Virus record (IMG/VR): IMGVR_UViG_3300017963_000119
Location: 1 to 43,362 of that record
Strand: one strand, 5' to 3'
Length of the DNA stretch: 43,362 nucleotides
From: a virus
Shown here: positions 38,171-43,362 of the stretch, piece after piece
Layout of the letters: each line of letters opens with the position of its first letter
Position numbering within the stretch: the first letter of the stretch is position 1
The notes under the pieces: generated by a model
Told to the model about the DNA's origin: nothing
The model's input: the letters and a program-made list of their open reading frames with translations, nothing else
Database searches by the model: none
Translations under genes and position numbers: made by a program

Positions 38171-38494
38171 TTCCGGGGAATGAGAATAGGTCTAGAGACA
38201 GATATTGCGAAATAGGCCACTTCTCGCCTGCATGATGTTCGTTCCTCTTGGATCCGTGGCCCGCCGACACGCTACGCCTTACCGCACTGATATCTACCTG
38301 TACATAGGATAGGAGTCAAGATTCTCTTAAAAAGAGTAGTAGTAGTAGGGGAAGGCACATTTCAGGCCTGAAGCGGCCTAAGTCGTGAAGGTAAGGCTGT
38401 TAGGCTGTGGAAAAACCTGTGGAAAAGATGTTGGCAAAATGTGGACTCCTGTGGAAAAGTCCACACCACCCCTGTGGAAAAGTTCACCTCGAGG
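38171..38494. other. Intergenic control region with DnaA-box cluster
   Basis: No convincing gene in this stretch; a 70-codon minus-strand frame (38270-38058) runs through the repeat module and is rejected. Contents: the DnaA boxes at 38407-38482, a CTCTT-AAA-AAGAG hairpin near 38324-38336, an AGT trinucleotide run (38334-38347), and a weak minus-strand promoter TTGACT (38319-38314), 17-bp spacer, TAGATA (38296-38291). Confidence 0.65.
38407..38482. other. Putative replication origin: four DnaA-box matches
   Basis: TGTGGAAAA occurs at 38407-38415, 38419-38427, 38451-38459 and 38474-38482. Its complement TTTTCCACA fits the DnaA-box consensus TTWTNCACA exactly. All four face the same way, within 76 bases. 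A perfect 8-bp inverted repeat TGTGGACT (38441-38448) / AGTCCACA (38459-38466) overlaps the third box. No phage initiator gene is recognisable, so host DnaA could act here. Confidence 0.7.
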
Positions 38495-39226
38495 TCAACG
38501 CTTGAAGCGGACGGTCTCGGCGACCACCAGGTTCACGTACCCCTCGTTCTGATCCGCGCTGCCCTGCTGGTTCCATCGGTACCACGCCGTCACTTTCTTC
38601 GAGTCCGATCCCTTTGCCGTCTGCGTCGTGATACCCAGCCACCCATGCGTTGTTCGGTTCGTGGTCGATCGCCAATGAATGTCCACGTTCCACTCGCCCT
38701 TGCGCTTGAAACGACAGATGGCAGCCCCACGCCTCGTTCCGTCCGCCTTGGGACAATCCTCGATCGTCTGAGCCTCATCAGCCCATCGGTGAGCCGTCGT
38801 GTACGTGTGGACACAGTTCGAGGTCCCGTCACTGTCTCTCCAGTTGAATGCCCCGTCTGGCGACACCCGTTTCATTTCGGACCAGCATTTCTGGATCACT
38901 TCGCCAGTCTTGACATTGGTGAACACGATGCACCCAACCGCGATGGACCCACCTGAATCCTCCTGCCCTGGCACGTAACACGGCGTGCAGATCACAATCC
39001 CTGGAGGAAGATCTGGGTCGACCTGATCCGCAGCCCACTCCGGCATGAAGTAGATCGGCATTGACGGCTGAGACGGCGGCTCGGGTTCGTCTTCGTGATC
39101 CTCGATGAGCTCCTGCAGCTCACCCGCGGTCCACTCGACGATTCCGTCCCATGGAATGTTCGGAGTGCCCGCACACCCACTCAATGTCACGGCCATGGTT
39201 CCAACAACCAGCAGTTTCGCTCTCAT
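38495..39226 (-). CDS. Predicted lipoprotein, last late gene
   Basis: 243 residues from ATG at 39226 (GGAG about 11 bases upstream). Signal peptide with lipobox LSGC (Cys18), then a proline/acid-rich linker (EDHEDEPEPPSQPSMP) and a cysteine-rich outer domain (VICTPCYV, SNCVHTYTT, IEDCPKAD). It ends just before the origin region. Could be a surface-exclusion lipoprotein, a spanin-type outer lipoprotein, or a virion-released factor; none can be shown. Confidence 0.72.
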   Translation of the reverse strand: MRAKLLVVGTMAVTLSGCAGTPNIPWDGIVEWTAGELQELIEDHEDEPEPPSQPSMPIYFMPEWAADQVDPDLPPGIVICTPCYVPGQEDSGGSIAVGCIVFTNVKTGEVIQKCWSEMKRVSPDGAFNWRDSDGTSNCVHTYTTAHRWADEAQTIEDCPKADGTRRGAAICRFKRKGEWNVDIHWRSTTNRTTHGWLGITTQTAKGSDSKKVTAWYRWNQQGSADQNEGYVNLVVAETVRFKR

Positions 39227-39349
39227 ATCGTCACATGCTCCTTTCACGTGGGCTTCTTGGAAAAAGACGGGAGGCCGCTGGGGTGAAAGAAGCCCAAGCC
39301 CAACGACCTCCCCACCGGGCGCCAACCCGGTGCGCGGCATGCGGTATTT
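39227..39349. other. Intergenic region with two hairpins
   Basis: CACCGGG (39313-39319) pairs with CCCGGTG (39326-39332), and GGGCTTCTT (39250-39258) with AAGAAGCCC (39287-39295). They separate the tail gene from the terminal lipoprotein gene and may reduce read-through. No U-run. Confidence 0.55.
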
Positions 39350-40579
39350 CTATGCTGTGGATCCAATGTCGTCGACCTTATCGACGTACACGTAGATGTT
39401 GAAATAGTACTGAATGCCTGCAAGCCACGCGTCACTCGCCGGCACTCCGCTTGGGTGCGTGTACGACCCTCCTGTTGAATAGGTCAAGTTATCATCATAT
39501 GTCCGCAACCCGAACCTGAAATTCGGGTCTGGCCACGACCCATCTCCCCACACCTCGTCCCAGTCCCACCAATCAGTGACATTGTGAAACAGCGTCGGCT
39601 GCCACGTGAACCCTATGGTTGACGACAAATTCCAGTCATCAAAACGAGCAATCATGTCCGATGAGGTCCAGCTTTGGAGCAACGTCTGAGTTCCTGCCTG
39701 CCAGGCATCCTTGTAATTCGTGCCCTCCAACTTGTAGAGTTTCAGCCCAGGGACGTACGACGGAGTGAACCCATCGAAAACACTAGTGCAGTGTATTGCC
39801 AGCACGATGTCGCATGGGTTGTCTGGGTACTCGTCATACCCATCCCTGATCGGGTACTGGCCATATGCGAAATGGTCCTTCTCCCGTCCGATCGGACACA
39901 TGGCATGACGGTACACGTTAATCGTGTACGGCTGCGGGTCCCCAGGATTGTGGTTGATATAGTACGCCACGAAATTTGTCGCAGTAAGCGCGTACGTTGG
40001 ACTATCAACAAGGTCGGTCCTAGCGGCTGCAATGCTGGATCCCCTCCCAGTTCTCACAGTGTACTGCTGCCCGCCTGCCTGCCCAATCGTATAGCAGCTC
40101 CACCGTTCCAACGCTGCTGCAATCTGGTTCCGATAGGACAATGGCCCAATGTAACTCGTGTTGAGCTGGTCATCTATGAGCCATCCGAACTCACTGACAC
40201 CCTCGGCCTCACGGATGTCATCAATGAGGTCTTTCATGTGGGCAAACGCTTCACGCGATATCGGTTTCTGTCGCTCGTCTGGCCACTCATCCCATGCCGC
40301 CTGCAGAATAGACTGTTCGGATAGCCCGCACTCTCGAACCCTCGAATGCAGCCTCGAATGCTGATACCCAGGGTTGGCGCCAGACGTGATCCACGAGTTA
40401 TACCAGAACGGATACGACCCTAGGCCAACCTGCGATCCCGTCGGAATGATCCTACCCGAGTTGTCTGGACGTGGGACAGCATAGAACGACGGATCCCATG
40501 ATTGGCGATCCTGTAATATGCGACTCCAATGCTGCGCTCCCTGGATGAAATTCAGATACCTGATCCCGCTCATTGTCAT
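39350..40579 (-). CDS. Probable tail-tip / host-recognition protein
   Basis: 409 residues from ATG at 40579, overlapping the previous stop in ATGA. Rich in aromatic residues and Gly/Asn/Pro (PSFYAVPRPDNSGRIIPTGS, WDWDEVWGDGSWPDPNFRFG), a composition typical of receptor-binding or tip proteins. It follows the large tail protein at the end of the tail gene block. No catalytic lysin motif was seen. Function inferred from position. Confidence 0.65.
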   Translation of the reverse strand: MTMSGIRYLNFIQGAQHWSRILQDRQSWDPSFYAVPRPDNSGRIIPTGSQVGLGSYPFWYNSWITSGANPGYQHSRLHSRVRECGLSEQSILQAAWDEWPDERQKPISREAFAHMKDLIDDIREAEGVSEFGWLIDDQLNTSYIGPLSYRNQIAAALERWSCYTIGQAGGQQYTVRTGRGSSIAAARTDLVDSPTYALTATNFVAYYINHNPGDPQPYTINVYRHAMCPIGREKDHFAYGQYPIRDGYDEYPDNPCDIVLAIHCTSVFDGFTPSYVPGLKLYKLEGTNYKDAWQAGTQTLLQSWTSSDMIARFDDWNLSSTIGFTWQPTLFHNVTDWWDWDEVWGDGSWPDPNFRFGLRTYDDNLTYSTGGSYTHPSGVPASDAWLAGIQYYFNIYVYVDKVDDIGSTA

Positions 40580-42630
40580 GGACTCGCAAACGGCCCAGTT
40601 TTCCACTGCGCCTGAAACTCTTCGGTCTCCGAATCGTAGGTGACAGCGATCGTCCCGACGTGCGTCCCATCCGTCATCTTCGTGTTCTCTTCGTGCAACT
40701 CGACAGGATTATTCGTGTCGTGATCGTGCGCCCCAGCATTCACCGTAATGGGGTCATCCTGCGTTCCCGTGCTGTCAGAGTCCTCACCCTTATTGTTGCG
40801 CTGGATCCAGATCTCCACTTCCTCGAGACGATTTTCAATGTCCACCTGGGACACGAGGTCCTCATATTCCCGAATAGCAAAGGACCCCTCGCTGTCAGCT
40901 CCAAGCTCAACGGTGTCGCTCGATGCATCATAGGTCCAGTCCGTGACGACAACATCCAGGCTCTCCCAGCCCGTCGTGTGACCGTCATCAGCATAGATCC
41001 GCATTTTGAACGGCGCGTTGAAGTCGGTGATCTGATATCTCGCCCGCTCCCTGGTCTGCTTGACCGGGTAGCTAATGGCAGTTAGGGACGGGAAGATGCC
41101 ATCCAAAATCTCTCCAAACGCACCCGTCGTGTCAATCGCAGTAATCGTGTAACCTGTACCTGCCCCAACCGTTGACCCATACCCAGTATCGAAATAGTCT
41201 GAACCGTTCGCTGTTACTGCATAGGTCCCACCCGAAAATGTCAGGGATGCCCCGACGAGGTTTCCGAGACGCACGCCAGCATGGATGTCAATGAAGCGGC
41301 CGTTCACCGTGCTCGCATTGGTAGTGATCCCCTGCATGTACACCTTACGGAGTTTCTCAGAGTACTTCTTCCACACGGTCTCGATCCCGTCTATGGTATA
41401 CGCATCCCCAGCGAACCCACTTGATGGCTCACGGACCGTTACCGCATCTCCCAAAACAACATTCCTCATCACAACGAATGCCGACTCGTACCCGCCCTCG
41501 GACAAATTAAGCACGTACGCAGGTGCCCCAAGCTGGAACGTTCTGTCCTTCGCATTGTAGGAGTTGAACGCGAACAGGTACCACACGAGCGATGGATTCT
41601 CCGGGTCTCCCGCAAAGATCTGCTTGCGAGCCCAGGCCTTCGCAGATGTTGACGGAGTTACGCGGACGTTGGCGTTAGCCCACCTTCCAGTGGCAGTAGA
41701 CTTCGCCTTGAACGCCCTGTAGACTTTGCGGTACTCCTCGCTTGAATTCGCATTCTCCGGAGTCCAACTTCCCTCAAGAGACGGGCTCCACAATGGCTCC
41801 AGCGTGCTTCCAGACGGATTGCTTGGAACCCAGAACCACGCGGTATCGACCTGCTGCCGTTTCCCGTACATCTCAAGAGCACCATAGGATCCACTCGATG
41901 TCGGACTCACCGTATTCTTCGGAACCCACGTCTTCGCTCCCATTGTCAAGGTGCGAGTCGTAAGACTCGACGTCTTGTCAATCCTGAGCTGGGCCCCAGT
42001 CGGCGTCGGCACTATATGGCACAGGTATCCTGGCAACCACCTAATCGCCTGATCTATGATGTCGAGCACTCCTGTCGGACAGTTATAGCAGAGGTTTTCG
42101 GGCGTTGGAGCGTCCGTTGACATGTTCGAGTCAAGAACCCACGAATCAATACCACACACGTCGTCCAAATCGTCCTCAACATCAGTGAACATCTGGTACA
42201 AGATCTGATACAACGTCTTGTCTTGATGATCCGCGTCGTAGTCTTCATCATCTGCGTCGGTGAGATTCCAGCAAACCCTCCCGAGCCCGTCGTGGATCCA
42301 GAACACTTTGTTTAGTTTCGACTTCGGCCCGAGGCATTCGTACCTGACCTTCTCGTCTCCAGGCGACCCCAGCGACGTTGGCGTTTCTATCCACCCCGTG
42401 AACATGTACGTGCTGCCACCTCGCCTGAGAGCGACCTCGTCGTTCCTGGAAAAGATCAACGTGTCGTGACGTTGCGGACTGTGGTCAAAGACAAGGCGGC
42501 GAGCCGACGTTACCCCACCTGACACTTCGATAAGCTGCAACCTCGGATCGGTCCCAGGCGCCTCCTGCTCATCTGTCGGGATGTCATACCACGTGCCGTC
42601 TACTTGGATCTCCCAACCACTCAGCGACAC
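40576..42630 (-). CDS. Large tail protein (tip or fibre-associated)
   Basis: 684 residues from GTG at 42630 (GAGGGG nine bases upstream). Beta-rich, with many aromatic residues, and a C-terminal Gly/Asp-rich part (DSDSTGTQDDPITVNAGAHD, HDTNNPVELHEENTKMTDG). Its N-terminus (GWEIQVDGTWYDIPTDEQEA) resembles the first domain of baseplate/hub proteins. It lies two genes after the tape measure, where siphoviral tip and hub genes sit. Confidence 0.7.
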   Translation of the reverse strand: MSLSGWEIQVDGTWYDIPTDEQEAPGTDPRLQLIEVSGGVTSARRLVFDHSPQRHDTLIFSRNDEVALRRGGSTYMFTGWIETPTSLGSPGDEKVRYECLGPKSKLNKVFWIHDGLGRVCWNLTDADDEDYDADHQDKTLYQILYQMFTDVEDDLDDVCGIDSWVLDSNMSTDAPTPENLCYNCPTGVLDIIDQAIRWLPGYLCHIVPTPTGAQLRIDKTSSLTTRTLTMGAKTWVPKNTVSPTSSGSYGALEMYGKRQQVDTAWFWVPSNPSGSTLEPLWSPSLEGSWTPENANSSEEYRKVYRAFKAKSTATGRWANANVRVTPSTSAKAWARKQIFAGDPENPSLVWYLFAFNSYNAKDRTFQLGAPAYVLNLSEGGYESAFVVMRNVVLGDAVTVREPSSGFAGDAYTIDGIETVWKKYSEKLRKVYMQGITTNASTVNGRFIDIHAGVRLGNLVGASLTFSGGTYAVTANGSDYFDTGYGSTVGAGTGYTITAIDTTGAFGEILDGIFPSLTAISYPVKQTRERARYQITDFNAPFKMRIYADDGHTTGWESLDVVVTDWTYDASSDTVELGADSEGSFAIREYEDLVSQVDIENRLEEVEIWIQRNNKGEDSDSTGTQDDPITVNAGAHDHDTNNPVELHEENTKMTDGTHVGTIAVTYDSETEEFQAQWKTGPFASP

Positions 42631-42633
42631 GTC

Positions 42634-43023
42634 TCATGCCCCCTCTTCTGGCGGCGTCTCCGTGTAGAACTCAATCGTGAAGATCGTAGCCCTGTCATCT
42701 GGATTCGATGGCGCCGGATTCGCGACCCATCTCAAGTTCTCGAAGTCGACATTGACCGACCCCCGCTCGAAGTTCGCGTCAATGGGCCCCTCTCCAATGT
42801 TGTCCCTGAACTGCGACAGGAAGTGCTTTGTGTCCCACGGCGTGTCGCCCTGATAGAAGCACGTGAAGATCACATGGTAGTAAAAGTTCGGTGACCTGTC
42901 ATCGAAAGCCGCGGACTGTTCCCATATCCCAGTTACGGGACGAATAGACACTGCGGGCACCTTGTCTGCCGTATACCACAGCGCCGTTATTTCGGTCGTA
43001 TTCAGCAACAGAGTTCCCAACAT
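42634..43023 (-). CDS. Small tail protein following tape measure
   Basis: 129 residues from ATG at 43023 (GAAGGG eight bases upstream). Short, beta-rich (NFYYHVIFTCFYQG, then TIFTIEFYTETPP). It directly follows the tape measure, the position of distal tail (Dit-like) or minor tail genes in siphoviruses. Assignment by position. Confidence 0.6.
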   Translation of the reverse strand: MLGTLLLNTTEITALWYTADKVPAVSIRPVTGIWEQSAAFDDRSPNFYYHVIFTCFYQGDTPWDTKHFLSQFRDNIGEGPIDANFERGSVNVDFENLRWVANPAPSNPDDRATIFTIEFYTETPPEEGA

Positions 43024-43036
43024 CGCGGCAACCCTT

Positions 43037-43362
43037 CTATGCCGGGGCCGGCACGTTGCGCCTTCGCTTCGAGGTCTCTCTCAGCGTCTCAGCATTGACG
43101 ACAAGGCTCCCAACTTCGACCTCGAGTTCTCCCTGGCGCTCACTGACATTTTCGATGGCGGCCACAAGATCATTGATTGCCGTCAACTGCTTTCCTTCGA
43201 TTTCGTACTGCTTACCAGCGAATTCTATGAAGCCGCCCCGAACGCCATCCAATCCAGCTACCTGCTGCTCTGCAGTCCCAAGCAATCTAGATGCCTCAGG
43301 AAATTCAGACGGAAAGATCTCACCAACCTCGCTCGGACCCAGCAATTCGCGTGCCGCTCCCA
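43037..43362 (-). CDS. Tail tape-measure protein, C-terminal part
   Basis: This is the end of the gene that begins at 1978 and passes through position 1. The frame is continuous and ends with TAG at 43039-43037. Part of this sequence (43240-43362) duplicates bases 1-123. The C-terminus contains a coiled-coil-like stretch (LEVEVGSLVVNAETLRETSK) and a basic end. A TTG at 43345 could be read as a start, but the frame is the interior of the gene. Confidence 0.9.
   Translation of the reverse strand, partial: GAARELLGPSEVGEIFPSEFPEASRLLGTAEQQVAGLDGVRGGFIEFAGKQYEIEGKQLTAINDLVAAIENVSERQGELEVEVGSLVVNAETLRETSKRRRNVPAPA
43240..43362. repeat. Terminal redundancy, copy 2 (identical to 1-123)
   Basis: Exact 123-base copy of the window start. 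See copy 1. Counting unique sequence gives 43,239 bp. Confidence 0.95.

Noticed and set aside
38058-38270. 70-codon minus-strand frame between promoter C and the origin
   Set aside because: It covers the repeat module shared with copies A and B, which are non-coding; no family, no ribosome binding site.
1-43362. tRNA genes or CRISPR arrays
   Set aside because: No cloverleaf-like conserved tRNA arms and no regularly spaced repeats were noticed; the only repeated DNA is the promoter module and the terminal redundancy.

Overview
The window is the complete genome of a tailed phage (siphovirus type), written as a circle opened inside a gene. The last 123 bases (43240-43362) repeat bases 1-123 exactly, so the unique genome is 43,239 bp, and the tail tape-measure gene runs across the join (start at 1978, through position 1, on to 43239-43037). 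Every gene I can support lies on the minus strand, so transcription runs from high to low coordinates. Genes are tightly packed, often with 1-4 base ATGA/GTGA/TAATG overlaps and clear GGAGG-type ribosome binding sites.

Reading along the minus strand from 38.5 kb: a non-coding control region (about 37.97-38.49 kb) holds four DnaA-box matches and a sigma70-type promoter. Early genes (37.96-27.8 kb) follow: many small proteins of unknown function, a DUF932-like protein, a RarA/MgsA C-terminal-like protein, a ParB-like protein, a GT-A-type glycosyltransferase-like protein, an excisionase-like HTH protein, a RadC-family protein and a metallophosphoesterase. They are divided into transcription units by a repeated terminator/promoter/leader module. 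The middle region (27.7-18.0 kb) has an ERF-type single-strand annealing protein, an SMC/RecF-like ATPase, an ASCH protein, a Gp37/Gp68-type cysteine protein, a SAM methyltransferase and many small proteins. The late region runs from 17.9 kb through position 1 to 38.5 kb: terminase small and large subunits, a portal-MuF fusion, a Mu I-type protease/scaffold, a lambda D-like decoration protein, a lambda E-like major capsid protein, a two-gene glycosyltransferase cassette (GT9 and GT2), an exported fibre-like protein, small membrane and lipoprotein genes, head-tail connector and tail completion proteins, tail tube, tail chaperones G/GT with a -1 frameshift site, tape measure, tail tip proteins and a terminal lipoprotein.

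The host is not identifiable. Lipoprotein signal peptides, a heptosyltransferase-like (LPS-type) GT9 enzyme, sigma70-type promoters and canonical DnaA boxes fit a bacterium, probably with an outer membrane. I see no DNA polymerase, helicase, integrase, repressor of known family, endolysin, tRNA or CRISPR array. The phage probably depends on host replication (DnaA boxes), with ERF/SMC-type recombination making concatemers for a terminase to package.

Most worth a second look: (1) the glycosyltransferase pair directly behind the capsid gene, with exported fibre and lipoprotein genes, suggesting a virion- or envelope-modifying system; (2) a five-copy promoter family with a conserved transcript start sequence and candidate operators; (3) the G-GGG-GGG frameshift site; (4) the DnaA-box origin; (5) a small region (22.3-23.3 kb) where coding repeatedly changes frame and a gene C-terminus is duplicated.
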